DNA from: Streptomyces hydrogenans
GTDB lineage: Bacteria; Actinomycetota; Actinomycetes; Streptomycetales; Streptomycetaceae
NCBI RefSeq assembly: GCF_014656075.1
Contig: NZ_BNBS01000077.1
Span: 1 to 39,889 of the forward strand
Direction: 5' to 3'
Length of the DNA: 39,889 bases
This document shows positions 1 to 6,845 of this stretch, one piece after another. The number at the start of each line of letters is the position of its first letter. Within the stretch, counting starts at the first letter, position 1. The notes under the pieces were generated by a model. That model did no database searches. It was not told the origin of the DNA and worked only from the letters and a program-made list of their open reading frames with translations. The position numbers and the translations under genes are program-made.

Positions 1-2
1 CG

Positions 3-1196
3 GGTGCCGACCGGGCCCCCGGCCCGGACGCCGCGAGCGCCTCGGCGTCGGTGCCGGACTCCTCGACGGGGCCCGGTACGGGCTCGGCCTCGGCGTCCGG
101 CCCCGGTACGGCGTCCGGCCCCGGTACGGCCTTCGCCCCGGCGTCCGGCCCCGGCACGTCCCCCGCGGCCTCCGCCCCGGAACCCGGCCAGGGCCGCGAT
201 GCCGTGCCCGCCGCCTCCGACGACCTCGCCATCGTCGTCCTCTCGCCGAGCGACCCCATGTCGCGCGGCCAGCTCCGCCGGATGGCGCAGCTGGCCCGCG
301 ACGAGGGGTTCGACGTCCACTGGCAGGAGGCGCGGGCCGGGCGCGGCGCGCTCGTGCGGACCCTGCGGGAGCTGGGCGGGCCGCTGCGCGCCGCCGAGCG
401 CGTGATCGTCGGCGATCCGTTCTCCCGCTACGTCCAGCTGCTGCTCACCCTCTTCGGGCCCCGGCACGTCACGGTCGTCGACGACGGCACCGCGACGATG
501 GAGTTCGCCGCCCAGCTCGCGGGCGGGGAGCGGCTGGTCCGCTGGCACCGCAAGGGCGACCTCGGGCCGCGCGAGCTGCTGCTCGCCCCGGTCACCTCGC
601 TGGCCCGGCGCCGGCTCGCCCCGGGACCCCACCGGACCGTCGAGATCTTCACCTCGCTGCCGGTCCAGGCCCCGCCCGGCACCGAGGTCACCGAGAACGC
701 CTACGCGTGGACCCGGTCCCGCTTCGGACCGCCCGCGCTCACCGGCGGCGCCGACCTGGTCGGCACCTCGCTCGTCGAGACCGGCGTGGTGGACGCGGAG
801 CACTACCTGCGGGTCGTCGGGCAGCTCGCCCGCACCCACGGCGCCACCCGCTACTTCGCCCACCGCCGCGAGACCCCGGAGAAGCTGCACCGGATCGCGG
901 TCGAGACCGGCCTCCAGGTGGTCCGGCCCGAACTGCCGCTGGAGCTGATCGCCCGGCGCGGCCCGGTCGGCGCCACCATCGTCAGCTTCCCGTCCACCGT
1001 CGTGCACACCCTGCCGCTCGCCCTCGCGGGCACCGGGGTGAAGGTCGCGGTCTGCGAGATCGCGCCCGAGTGGCTGAAGGCCACCGCCTCGCCGCGGGCC
1101 CAGGGCTTCCTCGCGGGCGTCGTCGGCACGGCGTCCGGGGCGGACCGGCTCACCCCGCGCGGCGGCTCCGCCGCCGACCGTCTCGAATTCGGCTGA
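3..1196 (+). CDS. polysialyltransferase-like glycosyltransferase, 5'-truncated by window edge
   Basis: The reading frame is open from base 3 to a TGA at 1194-1196, so the gene begins upstream; a GTG at 51 is in frame but lies inside low-complexity sequence and has no clear ribosome site. The visible N-terminus is a Ser/Gly/Pro/Thr/Ala-rich linker encoded by imperfect 18-bp repeats (about 60-165). The folded part starts near LAIVVLSPSDPMS and carries an acidic DDGTAT motif, a YFAHRRE segment and an SFPSTV segment, in the order and style of alpha-2,8-polysialyltransferase-type (GT52-like) enzymes, which use an acidic pair, a His motif and a Ser/Thr motif to transfer sialic-acid-like sugars from CMP donors. 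In Streptomyces such enzymes are expected to build Kdn-type cell-wall teichulosonic acid; that role is inference. The next gene (1370) is separated by 173 bp and a possible operator, so it is probably a separate unit. Confidence 0.6.
   Translation, partial: GADRAPGPDAASASASVPDSSTGPGTGSASASGPGTASGPGTAFAPASGPGTSPAASAPEPGQGRDAVPAASDDLAIVVLSPSDPMSRGQLRRMAQLARDEGFDVHWQEARAGRGALVRTLRELGGPLRAAERVIVGDPFSRYVQLLLTLFGPRHVTVVDDGTATMEFAAQLAGGERLVRWHRKGDLGPRELLLAPVTSLARRRLAPGPHRTVEIFTSLPVQAPPGTEVTENAYAWTRSRFGPPALTGGADLVGTSLVETGVVDAEHYLRVVGQLARTHGATRYFAHRRETPEKLHRIAVETGLQVVRPELPLELIARRGPVGATIVSFPSTVVHTLPLALAGTGVKVAVCEIAPEWLKATASPRAQGFLAGVVGTASGADRLTPRGGSAADRLEFG
60..165 (+). repeat. imperfect 18-bp coding repeats (GTASGPGTAS-type linker)
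   Basis: The unit GCGTCCGGCCCCGGTACG and close variants recur about five times in register with the reading frame, giving a Ser-Gly-Pro-Gly-Thr-Ala linker ahead of the glycosyltransferase-like domain. The length is a multiple of three, so copy-number change would keep the frame. Confidence 0.6.
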
Positions 1197-1322
1197 CGGG
1201 GGGAGCGGCCCGACCCCGGTTCGTATACGGCCACCCGGCGTGAAATCGGGTGAGCTTACCCACACGGAGCGTGGCCCATGCACGGCAAACCGAGATTCTT
1301 TCCCCTAACGGGCTGAACTTTT

Positions 1323-1347
1323 GGTGATCAACGGGCAGTTGATCACC
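1323..1347. promoter_or_regulatory. perfect 10-bp inverted repeat, probable operator of the M20 hydrolase gene
   Basis: GGTGATCAAC (1323-1332) is mirrored by GTTGATCACC (1338-1347) with a 5-base centre. It lies 23 bases before the GTG start at 1370. A -10-like TACGCT (1357-1362) follows, 7 bases before the GTG, so the repeat covers the region where a -35 box would be. This fits a repressor operator, for example for a TetR- or GntR-type dimer. No regulator gene is adjacent. The rest of the 173-bp gap holds a near-palindrome GGGTGAGCTTACCC (1248-1261) and nothing else I can name. Confidence 0.5.
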
Positions 1348-1369
1348 GGTTGGGCCTACGCTTCAAAGG

Positions 1370-2593
1370 GTGAACCAGTTGAAGTCCCGAGAGCCCGGAT
1401 CCGTCACCCTGCCCGGAACGCTGTCCTCCTCCCTGCGCGGCGAAATGATCGCCTTCCGCAGGGACTTGCACATGCACCCCGAGCTCGGCAACCAGGAGTT
1501 CCGCACCACCGCCGCGCTCAAGGCCCGCCTGGAGGCGGCCGGCCTGGCGCCGCGAGTACTCCCGGGCGGCACGGGGCTCATCTGTGACATCGGCACCTGG
1601 GACGGCCGGCGGCCCATGCTCGCCGTCCGCGCCGACCTCGACGCCCTGCCCATCCCGGACGCCAAGACCGTCGCGTACCGCTCCACCGTGCCCAACCGCG
1701 CGCACGCCTGCGGCCACGACGTGCACACCACCACCGTCCTCGGCGCCGGCCTGGTCCTCGCCGAGATGGAGCGCGAGGGCCGGCTGCCGCGCCCGGTGCG
1801 GCTGCTCTTCCAGCCCGCCGAGGAGGTGCTGCCCGGCGGCGCGGCCGACGCGGTCGCGGCCGGCGTCCTCGACGGCGTCGGCCGCATCATCGCCGTCCAC
1901 TGCGACCCCAAGGTCGACGCCGGGAAGATCGGGCTGCGCGTCGGCCCCATCACCTCCGCCTGCGACCGCCTGGAGGTCACCCTCGACGGCCCCGGCGGCC
2001 ACACCGCCCGCCCGCACCTCACCACCGACCTGGTGACCGCCGCCGCCCGGATCGCCACCGACGTGCCGGCGGTGCTGGCCCGCCGGGTCGACGCCCGCTC
2101 CGGCCTCTCCCTCACCTGGGGCCGGATCGAGGCCGGTCACGCGCCCAACGTCATCCCGCAGCACGCCGAGCTCTCCGGCACCGTCCGCTGCCTCGACCTG
2201 CCCGCCTGGCGCGACGCGCCCGACCTGGTGCACGCCGCCGTCGACGAGGTCGCCGCGCTGCACCGCGCCAAGTCCACCGTGAACTACGTCCGCGGCGTCC
2301 CCCCGGTCGTCAACGACGCGGCGGTCGTGGAGCTGCTGCGGGACGCCATGACCGCCCGCCGCGGCGCCGACGCGATCGAGGACACCGAGCAGAGCCTCGG
2401 CGGCGAGGACTTCTCCTGGTACCTGGAGCACGTGCCCGGCGCGATGGCCCGGCTCGGCGTCCGCACCCCCGGCGACCCGCGCGTCCGCGACCTCCACGCG
2501 GGTGACTTCGACGTGGACGAGCGGTCCATCGAGACCGCCGTCGAGCTCTTCACCGCCGCCGCCCTGATCGACGCCGGCGGCGACGAGGGCTGA
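1370..2593 (+). CDS. M20-family metal-dependent amidohydrolase/peptidase
   Basis: This 407-residue protein is a cytosolic hydrolase of the M20D (hippurate hydrolase/IAA-amino-acid hydrolase-like) group, which cleaves N-acyl or aminoacyl amides with a di-metal centre. Visible family features are FRRDLHMHPELGNQEF near residue 29, ADLDALPI around residue 90, the metal-binding AHACGHDVHT around 113, the AEEVLPGGA segment around 154 carrying the catalytic glutamate, the dimerisation domain with GGHTARPH around 208, and GGEDFSWYL near 345. The length is normal. The GTG at 1370 is used because a -10-like TACGCT ends 7 bases upstream, suggesting a leaderless message; the AAAGG directly abutting the GTG is too close to act as a normal ribosome site. 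The substrate cannot be told. A strong hairpin follows the gene. Confidence 0.88.
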   Translation: MNQLKSREPGSVTLPGTLSSSLRGEMIAFRRDLHMHPELGNQEFRTTAALKARLEAAGLAPRVLPGGTGLICDIGTWDGRRPMLAVRADLDALPIPDAKTVAYRSTVPNRAHACGHDVHTTTVLGAGLVLAEMEREGRLPRPVRLLFQPAEEVLPGGAADAVAAGVLDGVGRIIAVHCDPKVDAGKIGLRVGPITSACDRLEVTLDGPGGHTARPHLTTDLVTAAARIATDVPAVLARRVDARSGLSLTWGRIEAGHAPNVIPQHAELSGTVRCLDLPAWRDAPDLVHAAVDEVAALHRAKSTVNYVRGVPPVVNDAAVVELLRDAMTARRGADAIEDTEQSLGGEDFSWYLEHVPGAMARLGVRTPGDPRVRDLHAGDFDVDERSIETAVELFTAAALIDAGGDEG

Positions 2594-2608
2594 CCCGCTC
2601 CCGCCCCC

Positions 2609-2639
2609 GCGCCGCCCCCGTCCCGTACGGGGGCGGCGC
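2609..2639 (+). terminator. 13-bp stem terminator after the M20 hydrolase
   Basis: GCGCCGCCCCCGT (2609-2621) pairs perfectly with ACGGGGGCGGCGC (2627-2639) around a 5-base loop, 15 bases after the stop codon. As usual in Streptomyces there is no long T run. Confidence 0.75.
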
Positions 2640-2688
2640 CGTCATCTCGGCTGATGACACGGGGTTGCGCCTTGATCGCGAAGTGTGT

Positions 2689-2706
2689 ACGGGTACTCTG
2701 ACCCGT
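2689..2706. promoter_or_regulatory. inverted repeat ACGGGT-N6-ACCCGT over a candidate promoter of the BMP gene
   Basis: ACGGGT (2689-2694) and ACCCGT (2701-2706) form a 6-6-6 inverted repeat. It overlaps a candidate promoter TTGATC (2672-2677), 16 bases, TACTCT (2694-2699). It is different from the CTACGCGCGTAG operator found 50 bases downstream, so a second regulator may act here. The promoter call itself is weak. Confidence 0.35.
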
Positions 2707-2756
2707 GGGTTCGCGTCGATACGGTAACGACTCATGAACGGGTCTTTAACTGACAT

Positions 2757-2768
2757 CTACGCGCGTTA
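2757..2768. promoter_or_regulatory. nucleoside-regulon operator, copy 1 (BMP lipoprotein gene)
   Basis: CTACGCGCGTTA matches the window-wide palindrome CTACGCGCGTAG at 10 of 12 positions; the right half-site is degenerate. It lies 63 bases before the TTG start of the nucleoside-binding lipoprotein gene. The better copies at 16816 and 29384 define the consensus. Confidence 0.6.
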
Positions 2769-2830
2769 CGATCGCCGCAAAGCCAGCGCCGGAAGAGGCG
2801 CTTTCGGTCAGTCTTGAAGGGACCCTCCTC

Positions 2831-3883
2831 TTGCGCCGGATCACCAGGATCGCCACCGTGGGCATCGCCTCCGCGGCGCTCGCGCTCTCCGCCACCGCCT
2901 GTGGCAAGTCTTCGAACGACTCGGGCTCCGACTCCGACTCGAAGGCGACCAAGGCCGCCATCGCGTACGACATCGGCGGCCGCGGTGACCAGTCCTTCAA
3001 CGACGCCGCCTACGCGGGTCTGAAGAAGGCCGAGGACGAGCTCGACGTCAAGGGTGCCGAGGCCGAGCCGTCGTCCGGTGAGGGCGACGCCGACAAGGTG
3101 CAGCGCCTCACCTCGCTGGCCCGCGCCGGCAACAACCCGGTCATCGGCGTCGGCTTCGCCTACGCCCCGGCCATCAAGAAGGTCGCCGCGCAGTTCCCGG
3201 ACACGACCTTCGGCATCATCGACGACACCTCGGTGACCGGCAAGAACATCGCCAACCTCGTCTTCAACGAGGAGCAGGGCTCCTACCTGGCCGGCGTCGC
3301 CGCCGCCAAGGCGTCCAAGTCCGGCACGGTCGGCTTCATCGGCGGTGTCGAGGTCCCGCTGATCAAGAAGTTCGAGGCCGGCTACGTCCAGGGCGTCAAG
3401 GACACCAACCCCAAGGCGAAGGTGCTCACCCAGTACCTGACCCAGCCGCCGAACTTCGACGGCTTCGCCAAGCCCGACCTCGGCAAGGCCGCCGCCCAGG
3501 GCCAGCTCGACAAGGGCGCCGACGTGATCTACGCCGCCGCCGGTCTCGCGGGCTCCGGTGCCATCGAGGCCGCCTCCAAGGCCGGCAAGTGGGCCATCGG
3601 CGTCGACTCCGACCAGTACAACCAGGCCGGTCTCGCCGCGTACAAGGACTCGATCCTGACCTCGGTCACCAAGGACGTCTCCGACTCCGTCTTCAACCTG
3701 ATCAAGTCGGTCAAGGACGGCAAGCCGCAGACCGGTGAGGTCCGCTACGGCCTCGCCACCGACGGTGTCGGCCTGGCCGACTCGAACCCGAAGTACAAGG
3801 AGATGACGGACCTCATCGCCGCGGTCAACAAGGCGAAGCAGGACATCATCGACGGCAAGATCACGGTCAAGACCGCCCCGTAA
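2831..3883 (+). CDS. BMP-family nucleoside-binding lipoprotein (PnrA-like)
   Basis: This 350-residue exported protein is the solute receptor of the ABC system that follows. It belongs to the basic membrane protein family (Bmp/PnrA), whose members bind purine and pyrimidine nucleosides. A signal peptide (RRITRIATVG, then a hydrophobic stretch) ends at ATACGKSS, with Cys24 as the lipidation site; the lipobox is loose. Family landmarks are AYDIGGRGDQSFND, GVGFAYAPAIKKVA, IDDTSVTGKNIANLVFNEEQGSYLAG, GFIGGVEVPLIKKFEAGY, DVIYAAAGLAGSG and IGVDSDQY. The TTG at 2831 is chosen because GAAGGGA lies about 8 bases upstream and the signal peptide begins right there. A hairpin at 3911-3956 separates it from the ATPase gene, probably letting the binding protein be made in excess over the membrane parts. 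Confidence 0.92.
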   Translation: MRRITRIATVGIASAALALSATACGKSSNDSGSDSDSKATKAAIAYDIGGRGDQSFNDAAYAGLKKAEDELDVKGAEAEPSSGEGDADKVQRLTSLARAGNNPVIGVGFAYAPAIKKVAAQFPDTTFGIIDDTSVTGKNIANLVFNEEQGSYLAGVAAAKASKSGTVGFIGGVEVPLIKKFEAGYVQGVKDTNPKAKVLTQYLTQPPNFDGFAKPDLGKAAAQGQLDKGADVIYAAAGLAGSGAIEAASKAGKWAIGVDSDQYNQAGLAAYKDSILTSVTKDVSDSVFNLIKSVKDGKPQTGEVRYGLATDGVGLADSNPKYKEMTDLIAAVNKAKQDIIDGKITVKTAP

Positions 3884-3910
3884 GGCGCGACTCACGACCT
3901 AGTTGCCCGC

Positions 3911-3956
3911 GGGCCCGGCCCCGGTGGGACTCCCACCAGGACCGGGCCCCGGGCCC
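3911..3956 (+). terminator. GC-rich hairpin between lipoprotein and ABC genes (attenuating terminator)
   Basis: GGGCCCGG (from 3911) pairs with the CCGGGCCC ending at 3956, with an imperfect middle and an inner perfect stem GGTGGG (3923-3928)/CCCACC (3932-3937). It starts about 30 bases after the lipoprotein stop codon. Partial read-through plus the operator-controlled start at about 3990 would set the ABC gene level. Confidence 0.6.
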
Positions 3957-3988
3957 ATTCCCGTACGGGTTTTCACTTTTCGGCAGCG

Positions 3989-4000
3989 CTACGCGTGTAG
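3989..4000. promoter_or_regulatory. nucleoside-regulon operator, copy 2 (ABC transporter genes)
   Basis: CTACGCGTGTAG matches the palindrome CTACGCGCGTAG at 11 of 12 positions. It lies between the hairpin at 3911-3956 and the ribosome site of the ATPase gene at 4061. Its right end runs into GTAGAT, which could be part of a -10 box with TTCACT (3972-3977) 19 bases before it; that promoter guess is weak. The site argues that the ABC genes have their own regulated start. Confidence 0.7.
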
Positions 4001-4098
4001 ATGTCGCACCGGCACGATAACTTCGCCCCGCCCTGCCCTCGCCTCCCACTCCTTTCGGCCAAGGAGAGTGCGTCATCAACGCGTCCAGCCCCCCTGCC

Positions 4099-5730
4099 GT
4101 GGAACTCCACGGCATCACCAAGCGCTTCCCCGGCGTCGTCGCCAACAAGGACATCGCGATCACCGTCCGGAAGGGCACCGTCCATGCCCTGATCGGTGAG
4201 AACGGTGCCGGCAAGTCGACCCTCATGAAGATCCTCTACGGCATGCAGAAGCCGGACGAGGGCACCATCGCCATCGACGGGGAGCAGGTCAGCTTCTCCA
4301 GCCCCGGTGACGCCATCGCGCGCGGCATCGGCATGGTGCACCAGCACTTCATGCTCGCCGACAACCTCACCGTCCTGGAGAACGTCGTCCTCGGCGGCGA
4401 GAAGCTCTACGGCATCGGTGCCAAGGCCCGCAAGAAGATCAAGGAGATCTCCGACGCGTACGGCCTCGGCGTCCGCCCCGACGCCCTCGTCGAGGACCTC
4501 GGCGTCGCCGACCGCCAGCGCGTCGAGATCCTGAAGGTCCTCTACCGCGGCGCGCAGATCCTCATCCTCGACGAGCCGACCGCCGTGCTCGTCCCGCAGG
4601 AGGTCGACGCGCTCTTCGACAACCTGCGCGAGCTCAAGGCCGAGGGCCTCACCGTCATCTTCATCTCGCACAAGCTGGGCGAGGTCCTGAAGGTCGCCGA
4701 CGACATCACCGTCATCCGGCGCGGCACCACCGTCGGCACCGCCGACCCGAAGACCGCCACCACCAAGCAGCTCGCCGAGCTGATGGTCGGCAGCGAGCTG
4801 CCCTCCCCGGAGACCCGCGAGTCGACCGTCACGGACGTCGCGATGCTGGAGGTCAAGGGGCTCACCCTGCTGGAGAGCGGTTTCACCGGCGCCCCGCTGA
4901 CCACCGCCGCCCCCGCGGACCCGTCCGCCACCGCGGTCGTGCGCGAGGAGGTCGCGGCCGGCCGCAAGCTGCTCGACGACGTCTCGCTCACCATCCACAA
5001 GGGCGAGATCCTCGGCATCGCGGGCGTGGAGGGCAACGGCCAGACCGAGCTGATCGAGGCCCTGATGGGCCTGCGCGCGCCCGACTCCGGCGGCATCAGC
5101 CTGGACGGCCAGGACATCTCCGCCCTCCCCGTGCGCAAGCGCCGCGAGGGAGGCATCGGCTACATCCCCGAGGACCGCCACCGCCACGGCCTGCTCCTGG
5201 AGGCCCCCCTCTGGGAGAACCGCATCCTCGGCCACGTCACCGAGGCCCCGAACTCCAAGCGCGGCATCCTCGACCCGAAGGCCGCCCGCAAGGACACCGA
5301 GCGGATCGTCCGCGAGTACGACGTCCGCACCCCGGGCATCGACGTGACCGCGGCCTCCCTCTCCGGCGGCAACCAGCAGAAGCTGATCGTCGGCCGCGAG
5401 ATGAGCCACAACCCCAAGTTCCTGATCGCCGCCCACCCCACCCGCGGTGTGGACGTCGGCGCGCAGGCGCAGATCTGGGACGCGATCCGGGAGGCCCGCC
5501 GCGAGGGCCTGGCCGTCCTGCTGATCTCGGCCGACCTCGACGAGCTGATCGGCCTCTCCGACACCCTCCGGGTCATGTACCGCGGCAAGCTCGTCGCGGA
5601 CGCGGATCCCGCCACCATCACGCCCGAGCAGCTGGGCTCCGCCATGACCGGAGCGGCCACCGGCCGCCTGGAAGGCGGCGACGAGCGGCCCGAGCAGTCC
5701 GAGCAGTCCGAAGACGGTGACGCCCGATGA
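4099..5730 (+). CDS. nucleoside ABC transporter ATP-binding protein with two NBDs
   Basis: This protein (543 residues from GTG 4099) is the energy subunit of the nucleoside importer, of the RbsA/MglA type with two fused ATPase domains. NBD1 has Walker A GENGAGKST (33-41), an unusual signature LGVADRQRVE and Walker B ILILDEPTA. NBD2 has a degenerate Walker A GVEGNGQTE, a good signature LSGGNQQK, and Walker B FLIAAHPTRGVD with His where the catalytic Glu usually sits, so only one site is probably fully active, as is common in this group. The start is uncertain: the GTG has no ribosome site, whereas AAGGAG (4061-4066) is placed for initiation at ATC 4075 (or GTC 4072), adding eight or nine residues (NASSPPAV before the listed start). 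The stop overlaps the next ATG by 4 bases (ATGA). Confidence 0.92.
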   Translation: MELHGITKRFPGVVANKDIAITVRKGTVHALIGENGAGKSTLMKILYGMQKPDEGTIAIDGEQVSFSSPGDAIARGIGMVHQHFMLADNLTVLENVVLGGEKLYGIGAKARKKIKEISDAYGLGVRPDALVEDLGVADRQRVEILKVLYRGAQILILDEPTAVLVPQEVDALFDNLRELKAEGLTVIFISHKLGEVLKVADDITVIRRGTTVGTADPKTATTKQLAELMVGSELPSPETRESTVTDVAMLEVKGLTLLESGFTGAPLTTAAPADPSATAVVREEVAAGRKLLDDVSLTIHKGEILGIAGVEGNGQTELIEALMGLRAPDSGGISLDGQDISALPVRKRREGGIGYIPEDRHRHGLLLEAPLWENRILGHVTEAPNSKRGILDPKAARKDTERIVREYDVRTPGIDVTAASLSGGNQQKLIVGREMSHNPKFLIAAHPTRGVDVGAQAQIWDAIREARREGLAVLLISADLDELIGLSDTLRVMYRGKLVADADPATITPEQLGSAMTGAATGRLEGGDERPEQSEQSEDGDAR

Positions 5731-6845
5731 TGAAGATCGACAAGGACAAGCTGCTCATCGGGGCCGCCGGCCCGGTGCTCGCGCTCGTCTCCTCGTTCGT
5801 GCTCACCATGCTGGTGCTGCTCGCCACGGGCCTCGACCCGATCGAGCCGATCCAGCTGATGATCGAGAACGCCGGGTACGCGGACATCCAGGTCCTGATC
5901 ATCAACCAGACGGGGATCTACTACCTGGCAGCCCTGGCCGTCGCCATCGGCTTCCGGATGAACCTCTTCAACATCGGCGTCGACGGCCAGTACCGCCTCG
6001 CCGCGATGATCTCGGCCGTGGTCGGCGCCTCGGTCGAGCTGCCCGGCCCGCTGCACATCCTGCTGATCGTGGTCGTCGCCGCCCTCACCGGTGCGTTCTG
6101 GGCCGGCATCGCCGGCATCCTCAAGACCACCCGGGGCGTCTCCGAGGTCGTCTCGACGATCATGCTCAACGCCATCGCGACCTCCCTGATCGCCTGGCTG
6201 ATCCTGCCGAAGAACCTCGGCGTCCAGCCGGAGGGCTCCAACGACCTCACCACCGGTGAGATCGCCGAGTCCGGCTGGTTCCCCGGCATCGACATGGGCC
6301 AGGGCAACGGCGAGATCTACGGCTTCACCTTCGTCGCGCTCGCCCTCGGCGTCGTCTACTGGTTCGCCCTCAACCGCACCCGCTTCGGCTTCGACCTGCG
6401 GGCCACCGGCGAGAGCGAGTCCGCGGCCCAGGCCAGCGGCGTCGACGCCAAGCGGATGATCCTCACCTCGATGCTCATCTCCGGCGGTCTGGCGGGCCTC
6501 TCCGGCATGCCCACGCTGCTCGGCGACACCCACACGTACAGCCTGTCCTTCCCGGTCGGCGTCGGCTTCACCGCCATCACGATCGCCCTGCTCGGCCGCA
6601 ACAACCCGGTCGGCATCCTCTTCGCGGCCCTGCTCTTCGCGTTCCTCGACAAGGCGTCCTCGTCGCTGGACGTCGAGGGCTACCCGAAGGAGATCACGCA
6701 GATCATGCAGGGCATCATCGTGATCGCCGTGGTCGTCTCCTACGAACTCGTCCGCCGTTACGGCACCCGCCGCCAGCAGCAGAAGGTCGGCGAGGAGCTC
6801 GCCGCCGGTGGTGCCATCAAGACCGACAAGGAGGTCTCGGCATGA
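5727..6845 (+). CDS. nucleoside ABC transporter permease 1 (BPD_transp_2 family)
   Basis: This 372-residue inner-membrane protein belongs to the branched-chain amino acid/sugar/nucleoside permease family (PF02653). It shows eight to ten hydrophobic segments, starting with LLIGAAGPVLALVSSFVLTMLVLLATG, and the cytoplasmic RATGESESAAQASGVDAKR loop, which is the family's conserved ATPase contact region, followed by a GGLAGLSG segment. The start ATG at 5727 overlaps the ATPase stop codon; a second ATG at 5730 is equally possible. Its stop overlaps the next start by 4 bases, so the whole importer is translationally coupled. It probably pairs with the 6842 permease as a heterodimeric channel. Confidence 0.92.
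   Translation: MMKIDKDKLLIGAAGPVLALVSSFVLTMLVLLATGLDPIEPIQLMIENAGYADIQVLIINQTGIYYLAALAVAIGFRMNLFNIGVDGQYRLAAMISAVVGASVELPGPLHILLIVVVAALTGAFWAGIAGILKTTRGVSEVVSTIMLNAIATSLIAWLILPKNLGVQPEGSNDLTTGEIAESGWFPGIDMGQGNGEIYGFTFVALALGVVYWFALNRTRFGFDLRATGESESAAQASGVDAKRMILTSMLISGGLAGLSGMPTLLGDTHTYSLSFPVGVGFTAITIALLGRNNPVGILFAALLFAFLDKASSSLDVEGYPKEITQIMQGIIVIAVVVSYELVRRYGTRRQQQKVGEELAAGGAIKTDKEVSA

Noticed and set aside
1248..1261. GGGTGAGCTTACCC near-palindrome
   Set aside because: One mismatched pair and no promoter-like context; kept only as a remark under the intergenic region.
1343..2497. Long antisense frames opposite the M20 gene, and likewise opposite the ABC ATPase, permeases, deoA, ALDH and Pst-like genes
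   Set aside because: They are typical high-GC shadow frames with Gly/Ala/Asp/Val-biased translations and no family motifs, lying fully over genes with clear motifs.
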